Origin: Pseudomonadota bacterium
GTDB taxonomy: Bacteria > Pseudomonadota > Alphaproteobacteria > Caulobacterales > Caulobacteraceae
DNA: 64,000 nucleotides
Assembly (NCBI GenBank): GCA_023390245.1
Contig: JAEWDF010000002.1
Location: 1-64,000 of the forward strand
Reading direction: 5' to 3'
Shown here piece by piece: positions 17,257 through 25,823 of the stretch. The first letter of the stretch is position 1, and each line of letters begins with the position of its first letter. The notes beneath the pieces were generated by a model, which was not told the origin of the DNA, searched no databases, and saw only the letters and a list, made by a program, of their open reading frames with translations. A program made the position numbers and the translations under genes.

Positions 17257-19287
17257 CTATGGAAGGCGCTTGAACCGCACCGCGAGCCCGCCCCCAGGAG
17301 CCATGACGATGGGAAGGGTGTCGACCCGGGTCACCACCCGGGTCGACAGGACGTAGCTCATCGGATTCGTCCGATAGTCGGCGTCGGCTCCGTCGGCGTA
17401 GATCTGCGCCTCATAGCGCTTGCCCGGCGCCAGGAAGTCGAGCGGCTGATTGAGCGTTCGCCCTTCCTCATCCGTGATCGCGCCCAGGTACCAGTCCTCG
17501 CCCCCACGCTCCTGCCGGGCGACGACGACATAGTCGCCGATCTCCGATTGCAGCGTCCGCGTCGTTTCCCAGTCGGTCGGAACATCCTTGATGAACTGGA
17601 AGGCGTCGGGGTGGGCCAGATAGTTTTCCGGAAGATCGGCGGCCATCTGCACCGGACTGTAAACGACGACATATTCCGCCAACTGGAGGGCCAGCGTCGA
17701 CTGGACCCTGCGCGTCAGCTCGATCCCGCCGCGCGGGATGTCGAAGATGCCCGGCGTGAAATCCATCGGCCCGGCCAGCAGGCGGGTGAAGGGCAGGATC
17801 GTCATGTGCTCGGGCGGGTTGGTCGGATCGCCCCAGGCGTTGAATTCCTGACCGCGCGCGCCTTCCCGGCTGATCATATTGGGCCATGTGCGACGCAGGC
17901 CGGTGTCCTTCACGGGCTCATGCGCATCGACGGCGATGCGGCGCCGCGCGGCGACCTCGGCGACCCTCAGATTATGCCGAACCATATACTGGCCGGCGAA
18001 CCATTGCAGACCGCCGCCTTCATCCACGATGTCGCCGCTGTGGCGGACATAGCCGGTCTTGACGACGCCGACGCCATAGCGCGCGTAGAAGGCCATCGCC
18101 TCTTCGAGCTGGGCCTCGTAGTTGGGCACCGCGCCCGCGGTCTCATGGTGGCCGATCAGCCCGACGCCGCGCTCGCGGCCGTAGTCGGTTATCGCTGCAA
18201 TGTCGAAATCGGGATAGGCCGTGGTGAAGCGGAAATCCTCGCCATGCGCCGTCCAGTCGCCATCCCAGCCTTCGTTCCAGCCCTCCACCAGGACACTGTC
18301 AAAGCCGTTCGCCGCCGCGAAATCGATGTAGCGCTTCACATTGGCCGTGGCGGCGCCGTGGTTCTCTCCGCTGCCCCAGGTGCTGCGGTTCAGGTGCATC
18401 TCCCACCACACGCCGATGTATTTTCCGGGCTTGAACCAGGAAACGTCGCCCAGACGGTTCGGCTCGTTCAGGTTCAACGCGATCCGGCTGTCGGCCAGAT
18501 CGCCCGGCGTGTCGCCGATCACGATGGTCCGCCATGGGGTGGTGAAGGGTCCGGTCTTGCGCGCCAGCACGCCATCCGACCACGGCATCAGCCTGGCGCT
18601 CAAGGTTCCGGCGCCGTCTCCCGCCAGAAGCATGCTGGGGAAGTCGACCAGCGCCGCCTCGTGGAATGACAGGTACAGCCCGTCGTCCCGCTTCAGGGTC
18701 AGCGGCGTCTCGGCGGTGGTGATGCGGCGCGCGTCCGTTTCCGAATAGAGGTATTCATCCCGCTCCTGCCCCCAGGCGGGATACCACCACGCGCGATTGG
18801 AGCCCTGGGTTCGAAACTGGGTGTTGTCCGCGACCACCTCGACCGCCTGGCCTGCGGGAATGGCGGCGTACTCATAGCGAAATCCGACGCCGTCATCGAA
18901 CAGGCGGGCGGTCACGATGACCTGGCGATTGAGCGGCGTATCTCCGACGAGGGTGACCTTCAGTTCGGCATGCTTGTCCTCGATGACGCGTTGTTCACCC
19001 CAGGGCTGCTCCCAGCTCGTGTCGATTGCGGAGCGGCGCGCCTCGGTCAGGGCCGTCCAGCGAACGGCGGGTTCGCCGGCGAACGCCAGTCCCAGGGCCG
19101 AGGGGGCGATGACCGGCTTGCCATGGCGTGAAACTTCATAGGTTGCCTGGCCCGCATCGACCGAGATGCACAATTCGAGCACATGGCTCGGCGACTGTGC
19201 GCATTCACGGGCGGCCTCGTGCGGCGCATCGGCCCGTGCGGCGGCGGGCAGTGCAAAGGCCGCGAGGATAAGGGCGCGTACCAACAT
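17257..19287 (-). CDS. GH97 family alpha-glucosidase, SusB-like inverting type
   Basis: Glycoside hydrolase of 676 residues with a signal peptide (LVRALILAAFALPAAARA). The N-terminal beta-sandwich is followed by the barrel: IGVWWEMHLNRSTWG near residue 290, GFDSVLVEGWNEGWDGD near 328, GLIGHHETAGAVPNYE near 380, VVKTGYVRHSGD near 410 and AHEPVKDTGLRRTWPN near 455. In GH97, the HHET glutamate and the VKTGYV strand are features of the calcium-dependent inverting enzymes such as SusB; retaining members replace that glutamate. Predicted substrate is alpha-glucan oligosaccharides. It follows the large TonB receptor on the same strand after a terminator. Confidence 0.92.
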   Translation of the reverse strand: MLVRALILAAFALPAAARADAPHEAARECAQSPSHVLELCISVDAGQATYEVSRHGKPVIAPSALGLAFAGEPAVRWTALTEARRSAIDTSWEQPWGEQRVIEDKHAELKVTLVGDTPLNRQVIVTARLFDDGVGFRYEYAAIPAGQAVEVVADNTQFRTQGSNRAWWYPAWGQERDEYLYSETDARRITTAETPLTLKRDDGLYLSFHEAALVDFPSMLLAGDGAGTLSARLMPWSDGVLARKTGPFTTPWRTIVIGDTPGDLADSRIALNLNEPNRLGDVSWFKPGKYIGVWWEMHLNRSTWGSGENHGAATANVKRYIDFAAANGFDSVLVEGWNEGWDGDWTAHGEDFRFTTAYPDFDIAAITDYGRERGVGLIGHHETAGAVPNYEAQLEEAMAFYARYGVGVVKTGYVRHSGDIVDEGGGLQWFAGQYMVRHNLRVAEVAARRRIAVDAHEPVKDTGLRRTWPNMISREGARGQEFNAWGDPTNPPEHMTILPFTRLLAGPMDFTPGIFDIPRGGIELTRRVQSTLALQLAEYVVVYSPVQMAADLPENYLAHPDAFQFIKDVPTDWETTRTLQSEIGDYVVVARQERGGEDWYLGAITDEEGRTLNQPLDFLAPGKRYEAQIYADGADADYRTNPMSYVLSTRVVTRVDTLPIVMAPGGGLAVRFKRLP

Positions 19288-19442
19288 GCTCGAGACGTCC
19301 TGTTTTGAAAAAGGGTTTCTGAAGGCGGCCGTGGGTCAGCGCGTCCGCGTCCGGGAGGCGACGGGCGCCGCAGCACGCGACCCCCGGGGCGTCCCCGCCC
19401 GCCGGCATGCCGGCCCTCCCCCGATCGCTTCTCCGCCTGCCC

Positions 19443-19475
19443 AAAAAACGCCGCCGCGAGCAGATCGCGGCGGCG
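19443..19475 (-). terminator. Rho-independent terminator after the large TonB receptor
   Basis: On the minus strand the stem CGCCGCCGCGA/TCGCGGCGGCG (11 pairs, 5-base loop) is followed directly by TTTTTT. It lies 13 bases past the receptor stop, so GH97 needs its own promoter or read-through. Confidence 0.88.
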
Positions 19476-19487
19476 AGGCTTGGGGCG

Positions 19488-22400
19488 TTAGAATTTGGCC
19501 CGGAGACCGATCTGGTAGCGACGATCGACCCGGCTCCAGGCGGAATCGCGGAAGACGGCGGCGGCGCCGGGCGTCTGCGGCGAGTCGCCGAAGATCTGCT
19601 GCTCGTATCGGGTCGTCGTATCGAGCAGGTTCGTCGCGTCCAGCGACAGCTCGAAATTGTCATTGATCGAGTACCGCAGGGACACATCCAGGAAGCCGGC
19701 GGCTTTCTGGAACACCGGCAGGCCGATGCAGCAGTCGAGGTTCTGGGTCAGGTAACGCGAACGCCAGTTGTAGGCGAGCCGGACGCTCACCGGACCTCGC
19801 TCATACAGCCCCACGACGTTGAACGTGTGCGTCGACACCCCGGCGAGCTTGTGAGAGTCGATCACGCTGCCCGTGCCGCCCAGCGCCTGTTGACCGGCGC
19901 CGAACGCCCCCACGTCCCCGCTGGACGAGGCGTTGATCAGGTTCGAGTTGTTGATGCCGGATTGATGAACATAGGTGTAGTTGACCTGCGTCCCCAGGCC
20001 GCTCAGCCACCCCGGCAGGGTGTCGAAATAGCTCTGGTAGGACAGCTCCGTCCCGAGCAATTCGCCGCTGTCTCCATCCGTATTGGCCGGCCCGTTGACC
20101 AGAACGGTCTGGGTCGAGGACCCGTTGGCGATCTCGCGCTCGAACTGGCCGAAGGAGATCGCATCGTACAGCTTTTTGTAGAAGAGGCCTGCGGCGAAGG
20201 AGGTGTTGCGGCCGACATACCGCTCATACGACAGATCGAACTGGTCGGCCGTCAGCGGCTTCAGCGACGCGTTCCCGGAGTTGGCCAGGAAGACGAAGTT
20301 GTAGCCGACCACATTGTCCGCCGTGTGCGCCGCTGTCGGCGAACTGTAGACGATGTAGGGCGAATCCGCCGTCGTCGACAGCACCGGGGCGTTGATCGCC
20401 AGGGTGTTGCGCAACAGTCCGATGTCGGGGCGCGACATCGCACGGGAATAGGCGAAACGGATGTAGTTCTGATCGTCGAGGCCGAAACGCAGGTTCAGGC
20501 TCGGCAGCCAGTTCGTATAGCTGGACTTGAAGTCGTCGGTGGTGACGCCGCCGTTCGCGAAGGCGAGAATCTCGGGCGTCAGATAGCAGGCGGGGTTGAC
20601 GATGCTGCCGCCGGACAGCGGCGTGCCGCAAGCGGCGAGACCGCTGAAAGCGGCGGCGGTCGGGAAGGCCACGCTGCCGTCGCTGTTCTCTTCGGTGTGG
20701 ATCACCCGCAGGCCCACGTTGCCCGTGACGGCGACGCCGCCGAAGATCGTGCGGTCGTCCCCGCCGAAACGAAGCATCGCATAGGCGGCCTGGGTCTTTT
20801 CCCGGACATTGAGCAGTTCGCCCGGCGTGAAGCAGCCTTCCGTCGCCTCGGGGCGATCGCAGATCGGCGTATAGCCGCTGAACGGCGCATTGGTGCGCGG
20901 TCCGAGGGCGTCGACGAGGCGCGGGAAGTCCTTCAGCGTGTCTCGGTTCAGATAGACCAGCGGGCCGTTGTCGTAGACGCCGCCGTCATAGAAGCCGCCG
21001 AGCGTGGTCGATTCCCAGATTCCGGCGCCATATCCCTGGAACGGCTCGCGACCGACGTTGCCTCCACATCGGCCCGTGTCCGTCGGATAGACGCCCGGCG
21101 TGGTGTTGTCGGCGTTGAAGCCCGGACCGGCGCAGCCATGCCAGGCCGCCGCGATCGGAGTCCAGTTGAAGGTCGAATAGCGCACCGTCTGCTCGCGGTC
21201 GGCGAACCTGACGCCCACCGACAGCTTGTCGAACCAGCTGCCGTCGTCGAACGTGTAGGAGAGGTCGCCGCGGGCTGCGAACTCGTTGCCTTCATTGTCC
21301 TCCACGTGACCCTGGATGAACGGGATGAAGTAGTTGTGCGGGTTCGAGAATCCGCCTTCCGCATAGTTGTTGTTCGAGCCCGGCAGCAGCCGGACCTGCG
21401 GCGTGCCGTCGCCGTTGACGCTGTATTCGACGTTGGCCATCGTGCTGGCGGCCACCAGGATGTCGTTGTTGTCGACCGACGCGTCGATGTACTGGACGTC
21501 GAAGTTGACATGGATTCGGTCGGTCGGATCCCAGCTGATGTTCGCCGACAGGTCGCGGGTCGTCTCCGAGTGATCGAAGTTCCGCGCCTCGTTCTCCAGG
21601 TAGAGACCGTTGCGATTGTCGGGTCCGCAGGAGCCGTCGCCGCAATAGTTGACGAAGGGGACGCCAGGGGCGACCTCGCCCGCGTTGAGGGCGGCCTGGT
21701 GGCTTTCCCAGGTGCCGCCCCAGGAACCGGCGCCTTGGGTCAGCAAGCCCGATTGCAGCATGCCGTCCGAACCGAAGGTCAGGCCCGAACTGCCGACCAG
21801 GACCGATCCGCTGCGCGGGTTGAAGGCTCGCGTTCCGAAGTAGCCGCCGTCAAGTTTCACGTGGCTGGCGCGTTCCAGCCAGGCGTTGTCATAGCTGGAC
21901 TCGATGTACTGAACCGTGGCGCGCAGGGTGCGCGCATTGTTCTCGTACTGCAGCGCGGCGGCGACGCCGCGTCGCTGGCGATCATAGTCGACCTGGGAAA
22001 AACGAATGCCGTCGGGCGCATAGACAAAGCCGTCACCGCCGAACGGGTTGGCGGTGCAAGTCACCGCGCCGCTCGAGTCGAGCGTGGCCAGATCCGGCGT
22101 GCCGAATCCCGCCGAACAATAGGTGTCGATCTTGTCCATGATCACGCTCTCGGTGCGCGTCACCACGTCGCTGCTGGCGAAGCTGGCCAGTGCGCCGAAC
22201 CGTCCGATCTCGGTGTCCCAGGTGTTGCTCACCAGGCCCGAGAATTCGGGCGTCCACTTCTCCGAACGATCACCGTAGTTTTCCTTGAAGTTGCCCGTGA
22301 TGAGCAATCCATCCTGGTCGAACGGGACACGGGTCCTCAGGTTCACGGTCCCCGCCAGGCCGCCTTCGATCATCTCGGCGGTCTGGTTCTTGTAGGAATC

Positions 22401-22925
22401 CACGCCGGCGAGCAGTTCGGGTGAAACGTCGTTGAACTGAAGCCCGCGCGCCGAGTCGGCCGAGAAGCTGTCGCGGCCGTTGAACTCGGTCCGGACCTGC
22501 GTCAGCCCCCGGATCAGGACGCCGGTGGGCTCGCCGGAGGGGTGGGTGGAATCGTCGGCCGACTGAAGACGGTTCACCGTGATGCCGGGAACGCGGGCCA
22601 GAGCCTCCGCCGCCGACTTGTCGGGAAAGGCGCCGATGTCCGTCGCCGTAATGGAATCGACGAAGGTGTCGGCGTTTCGCTTAATCTCTTGAGAAGTCGC
22701 CAGCGCCCGGCGCACGCCGGTGACAATGACGTCTGCGACCACGGCCGTCTCCGGGTCGGCACCGGCCTGAGGCGCGCTGTTCAGCACGTCTTGCGCCGAA
22801 GCGCTCGCATTGAGCGCGGTGCGGGTGATTTCCTCGGCCGCCGCCGGGTTAGCGGCAAGGCTCCCAAGCAGGGCTGCGCCTGAGGCTCCCGCAAACAAGG
22901 CGCGGCGAATCGTGATGCGAGACAT
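19488..22925 (-). CDS. TonB-dependent outer-membrane receptor, carbohydrate (maltodextrin) type
   Basis: Large energy-coupled outer-membrane transporter of about 1145 residues. The start is the ATG before SRITIRRALFAGASG, preceded by GGGAGGG, opening a signal peptide ending near PAAAEE. The plug domain contains VIVTGVRRALATSQEIKR, VDSITATDIGAFPDKSAAEAL and RVPGITVNRL near residues 70-120. The barrel ends with YQIGLRAKF, with the terminal phenylalanine of outer-membrane barrels. Size and the neighbours (GH97, GPH-like permease, LacI) match the Caulobacter maltose locus with MalA, MalY and MalI, so starch-derived oligosaccharides are the probable ligand. Phased repeats upstream suggest LacI-type control. 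Confidence 0.92.
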   Translation of the reverse strand: MSRITIRRALFAGASGAALLGSLAANPAAAEEITRTALNASASAQDVLNSAPQAGADPETAVVADVIVTGVRRALATSQEIKRNADTFVDSITATDIGAFPDKSAAEALARVPGITVNRLQSADDSTHPSGEPTGVLIRGLTQVRTEFNGRDSFSADSARGLQFNDVSPELLAGVDSYKNQTAEMIEGGLAGTVNLRTRVPFDQDGLLITGNFKENYGDRSEKWTPEFSGLVSNTWDTEIGRFGALASFASSDVVTRTESVIMDKIDTYCSAGFGTPDLATLDSSGAVTCTANPFGGDGFVYAPDGIRFSQVDYDRQRRGVAAALQYENNARTLRATVQYIESSYDNAWLERASHVKLDGGYFGTRAFNPRSGSVLVGSSGLTFGSDGMLQSGLLTQGAGSWGGTWESHQAALNAGEVAPGVPFVNYCGDGSCGPDNRNGLYLENEARNFDHSETTRDLSANISWDPTDRIHVNFDVQYIDASVDNNDILVAASTMANVEYSVNGDGTPQVRLLPGSNNNYAEGGFSNPHNYFIPFIQGHVEDNEGNEFAARGDLSYTFDDGSWFDKLSVGVRFADREQTVRYSTFNWTPIAAAWHGCAGPGFNADNTTPGVYPTDTGRCGGNVGREPFQGYGAGIWESTTLGGFYDGGVYDNGPLVYLNRDTLKDFPRLVDALGPRTNAPFSGYTPICDRPEATEGCFTPGELLNVREKTQAAYAMLRFGGDDRTIFGGVAVTGNVGLRVIHTEENSDGSVAFPTAAAFSGLAACGTPLSGGSIVNPACYLTPEILAFANGGVTTDDFKSSYTNWLPSLNLRFGLDDQNYIRFAYSRAMSRPDIGLLRNTLAINAPVLSTTADSPYIVYSSPTAAHTADNVVGYNFVFLANSGNASLKPLTADQFDLSYERYVGRNTSFAAGLFYKKLYDAISFGQFEREIANGSSTQTVLVNGPANTDGDSGELLGTELSYQSYFDTLPGWLSGLGTQVNYTYVHQSGINNSNLINASSSGDVGAFGAGQQALGGTGSVIDSHKLAGVSTHTFNVVGLYERGPVSVRLAYNWRSRYLTQNLDCCIGLPVFQKAAGFLDVSLRYSINDNFELSLDATNLLDTTTRYEQQIFGDSPQTPGAAAVFRDSAWSRVDRRYQIGLRAKF

Positions 22926-22970
22926 GTTTTCCCTCCCGTAGTGGCGACTGCGCGCCATGCCCACGCTTGA

Positions 22971-23008
22971 TTGCGTAGTTCTTGCATACTCTTGCGTAGG
23001 ATTTGCAC
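22971..23008. promoter_or_regulatory. Four helically phased TTGCRTA-like repeats upstream of the TonB receptor gene
   Basis: TTGCGTA, TTGCATA, TTGCGTA and TTGCAC begin at 22971, 22982, 22992 and 23003, that is at 11, 10 and 11 base steps, one turn of DNA each. They lie 46-83 bases upstream of the receptor start. They probably form a cooperative operator array, perhaps for the adjacent LacI protein. Confidence 0.55.
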
Positions 23009-23088
23009 GAGAAGCAAGCCCATAAAGCCGAGAATCCGGGGCTTTCGATTAAAAAAGACGAGATTGCGGCGGAAGAAGGCAAGATGTT

Positions 23089-23104
23089 ATGCAAGATATT
23101 GCAT
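23089..23104. promoter_or_regulatory. Palindrome ATGCAA-N4-TTGCAT, candidate operator
   Basis: ATGCAAGATATTGCAT is a perfect 6-base inverted repeat about a 4-base centre. It touches the stop codon of the MFS gene and lies 164 bases upstream of the TonB receptor start. It shares the TTGCAT core with the phased repeats at 22971-23008. Confidence 0.5.
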
Positions 23105-24627
23105 TAGCCGAGCGTCGTTCGATCTCGCCCCGGCAGGCGCAGAGACAATAGGGCCGCGACGAAAAACGACGCAGCCGCGAGCGGCAGGATCAGCGCCGCT
23201 TGCCCCTGAAACAGCCTTTGGACGAGGAGCCCCAGAACGCTGGCCCCGACCAGTTGAGGCAGGACCAGGAAGATGTTGTGGACGCCGAGGTACACCCCGA
23301 TCCGGTCGCTGGGACCGGCGGCGGCGACGATCGAATAGGGAAGAGACAGAATGGAGGCCCACGCGACGCCGACGCCCGCCCAAGGCAGCATCAGCATGCC
23401 GGCCCCCGGCATGAAGGTCATCGAAAGGAAGCTGAGGGTTCCGACGGCGAGACAGACGGCGTGGCACGCACCGAGGCCGATCCTCCTGGCGAGACGGGGA
23501 AGAAGCAGTGCGCCCAACATCGCGACCGCGTCCTGAACGCCAAACAGGACGCCGACCCAGTCCGCCGCCGCCTCGTAGGCGGGCGATCCGGGAAGGGCGT
23601 TGTCATATTGGCGCGCAGCGACAGCCGGGACCGCATAGACCCAGACCGTGAAGAGGGCGAACCAGGTGAAAAACTGCACTTTCGCCAGGCGACGCATCTC
23701 GACCGGCAGGGCGGCGATACACTGGACGATCTCAAGCAGCCCCGTAATCGGCCGCGACGGCATGTTGCGCCTTCGGATAAGGACAACGATCTCCAGCATC
23801 CCGTACAGGACCAGGATGCCGGCCAGAAGATAGACCTCACGTCGAACATTCAGGAGGGCGGCGCCCACCGCAACGGCGACGCCGATCGCCAGCCAGAGAG
23901 CGGGCCGCAGCCGGTGGGCGACAATCGGCGTCGCCACAACGGCGCGCTCGCCGGCGTCGCGCGGCTCCCGTGTTCTGATAAGGGTCCAGCCGACCGTAAC
24001 GAGAAAGGCGACGGCGCCGATCAGGAAGGCCTGCCTCCAGCTCGTCACGGCGCTTGAAGGCTGGACGTCGATCACCGCCAGTCGGGCCAACATCCATGGA
24101 AGACAGGAGGCGAAAACGGCCCCGGCGCCAATGAACAGAACCTGGACGGCGTAGGCTCGGTTCAACTGGTCCTTGGGAGCGATGTCGGCGATCAGGGACC
24201 GCATCGGCTGCATCGCGACATTGACGGAGAGCGTCAGCAGCCACAGGGCGGTCACGGCGATGGGAAGGCTGTTCGCGCCGCCCATCAGCACCATCGACGC
24301 TGCGGTCAAGACCGCGCCGCCCGCGATGTAGGGCCGGCGGCGCCCCCAAGGGCTCCGGGTTCTGTCGCTCAGCCAACCGACGAGCGGATGCACCAGGAGA
24401 CCCGTCAGGGGCGCAGCGATCCACAGCAGCGGCAAGTCCGCCATCTCGGCGCCGAGGGACTGGAAGACACGGCTTGTCGCGACGCTCTGAAGGCCCCAGA
24501 CGACCTGCACGCCGAACAGCCCGACGCTGGCGTTCGCCATGTGCGACAGGGCGAAGTCCGATCGATCCTGGTCTTGGTTGGCCACCAGCCTGCGCCCCCT
24601 GAGCCTCTCGAGGCGGGCTGTCATCAT
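23104..24627 (-). CDS. MFS sugar permease, GPH/sucrose-transporter (SUT, MalY-like) type
   Basis: Inner-membrane permease of about 508 residues. The N-terminal NASVGLFGVQVVWGLQ followed by VFQSLGA is characteristic of the SUT/SLC45-like group, and PLVGWLSDRTRSPWGRRRPY near residue 80 is its loop motif. Twelve hydrophobic segments are evident. The start is one of two adjacent ATG codons at 24627 and 24624; a much longer in-frame extension upstream crosses the divergent LacI gene and is rejected. Expected job: import of maltose-like sugars delivered by the TonB receptor, as MalY does in Caulobacter. Confidence 0.85.
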   Translation of the reverse strand: MMTARLERLRGRRLVANQDQDRSDFALSHMANASVGLFGVQVVWGLQSVATSRVFQSLGAEMADLPLLWIAAPLTGLLVHPLVGWLSDRTRSPWGRRRPYIAGGAVLTAASMVLMGGANSLPIAVTALWLLTLSVNVAMQPMRSLIADIAPKDQLNRAYAVQVLFIGAGAVFASCLPWMLARLAVIDVQPSSAVTSWRQAFLIGAVAFLVTVGWTLIRTREPRDAGERAVVATPIVAHRLRPALWLAIGVAVAVGAALLNVRREVYLLAGILVLYGMLEIVVLIRRRNMPSRPITGLLEIVQCIAALPVEMRRLAKVQFFTWFALFTVWVYAVPAVAARQYDNALPGSPAYEAAADWVGVLFGVQDAVAMLGALLLPRLARRIGLGACHAVCLAVGTLSFLSMTFMPGAGMLMLPWAGVGVAWASILSLPYSIVAAAGPSDRIGVYLGVHNIFLVLPQLVGASVLGLLVQRLFQGQAALILPLAAASFFVAALLSLRLPGRDRTTLG

Positions 24628-24654
24628 CCTGCCGCGCCGTGTAGGTTGGTTCCG

Positions 24655-25668
24655 ATGAGCGGGCGTAGCAACAGCAAAACAACTCTGGACGATCTCGCCA
24701 GACTTGCCGGCGTCTCGGCCTCGACGGTGTCTCGCGCGCTGAACGACCACAAGCTCATCAGCATCGCGACGAAACAGCGCGTCTGGGCTCTGGCGCGCGA
24801 ATACAACTACGCCTTCAAATCGACGATGCCTCGGGCTCCAGCGGGGGTTGGAGGGTCGATCTCGATCGTCACCCCCTTCAATCGGGGCCGCCCTCTGCCG
24901 CTCTCCCACCCGTTCTTTCTGGAGCTTCTCGCCAGCATCGGAGAGGCCGCACGGGCGCGGGATTGCGACTTCACCGTCAGCCACATCGCGGCGGCGACGC
25001 TGGACGACGTCAGGCAGGCGACCAGCACGGGTCCTGCAAGCGGGGTCATATTCCTCGGGCAGGCGGCGCTGCACCATGCGTTCAATGAGCTTGCCGACAC
25101 GAAGGCGCGCTTCGTCGTCTGGGGCGCCCATATGCCGGGACAGAGATACCGGTCGGTGGGTTCGGACAACGTTCTGGGGGGGCGTCGCGCGACTTCGCAC
25201 ATCGCAAGAGGCGGTCGAAAGCGCATCCTGTTCCTCGGCGGATCGGATCCAGAAGCCGGGCAGCGTCGGCGCGGATATGTCGAGGCGCTCGCGGCGGCCG
25301 GACTTGATGTCGACGATCGATTGATGGTGCAGGTCGAGTTTGAACTGGAGTCGGCCGAAACAGCCGTTACGCAACTGCTCGATCGCGGCGTGGCGTTCGA
25401 CGGCGTGTTCGCCACCAGCGACCTAATGGCGCTGGGCGCGATCAAGGCTATCCGGCGCGCCGGTCTTTCGGTGCCGGAAGACGTTTCCGTCGTCGGCTAT
25501 GATGACATGTTGTTGGCGCGCCTGAGCACCCCCACCCTGACGACCATCCGGCAGGACACGGCCGAGGCAGGCAGGTTATTGGTCGCCAGCCTTCTTGATC
25601 CCAAGCTGTTCAGGGGTCGCGGGGTGCTTCCGACCGAGCTGATCGTCCGAGAATCGTGCGGCTCATAG
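24655..25668 (+). CDS. LacI family transcriptional regulator
   Basis: The N-terminal helix-turn-helix reads TTLDDLARLAGVSASTVSRALN with hinge region EYNYAFKS. The periplasmic-binding-like effector domain follows, with GVFATSDLMALGAIKA near residue 255 and VSVVGYDDMLLARLSTPTLTT-type sequence near 278 (LacI family consensus SVVGFDD). At 337 residues it is full length. It is divergent from the permease with only 27 bases between starts, so one control region must serve both. It is the probable repressor of the TonB receptor, permease and GH97 genes, responding to a sugar. Confidence 0.93.
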   Translation: MSGRSNSKTTLDDLARLAGVSASTVSRALNDHKLISIATKQRVWALAREYNYAFKSTMPRAPAGVGGSISIVTPFNRGRPLPLSHPFFLELLASIGEAARARDCDFTVSHIAAATLDDVRQATSTGPASGVIFLGQAALHHAFNELADTKARFVVWGAHMPGQRYRSVGSDNVLGGRRATSHIARGGRKRILFLGGSDPEAGQRRRGYVEALAAAGLDVDDRLMVQVEFELESAETAVTQLLDRGVAFDGVFATSDLMALGAIKAIRRAGLSVPEDVSVVGYDDMLLARLSTPTLTTIRQDTAEAGRLLVASLLDPKLFRGRGVLPTELIVRESCGS

Positions 25669-25696
25669 AGAGCGACGCAGGGACACTAGCGGCCCA

Positions 25697-25806
25697 AGTG
25701 CTGTCAGCGGGCAGTCGGTCCAACGCTGACTTGTCTCCACTTCAGGCCGCCTAACAGACCGATCGGAAATCGCTTTCAATGAAGCCCCTGTTGTTCAAGC
25801 CCGCTG
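25697..25806 (+). mobile_element. IS6-family left-end remnant
   Basis: The 155 bases between the LacI and M42 stops hold GTGCTGTCAG, then CTGACTTGTCTCCAC, then ATGAAGCCCCTGTTGTTCAA, corresponding to the terminal repeat, leader and first codons (M-K-P-L-x-F-K) of the same IS6-type element seen at 58091. Internal and right-end parts are gone. Confidence 0.6.
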
Positions 25807-25823
25807 GCTTCAGTTGGTAAAGC

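Noticed and set aside
19407..22424. A very long plus-strand open frame (about 1000 codons) opposite the large TonB receptor gene
   Set aside because: High GC content keeps opposite frames open. The minus strand encodes a complete TonB receptor with signal peptide, plug and barrel; the plus-strand product has no recognisable domain.
22971..23104. Possible CRISPR or tandem repeat array at the phased TTGC motifs
   Set aside because: The units are 7 bases with 3-4-base spacing and no spacer/repeat structure or cas genes; an operator array fits better.
24628..25374. In-frame N-terminal extension of the GPH-like permease through the LacI gene
   Set aside because: It would overlap the divergent LacI coding region completely and has no family similarity; the two ATG codons at 24624-24627 give a normal permease length.
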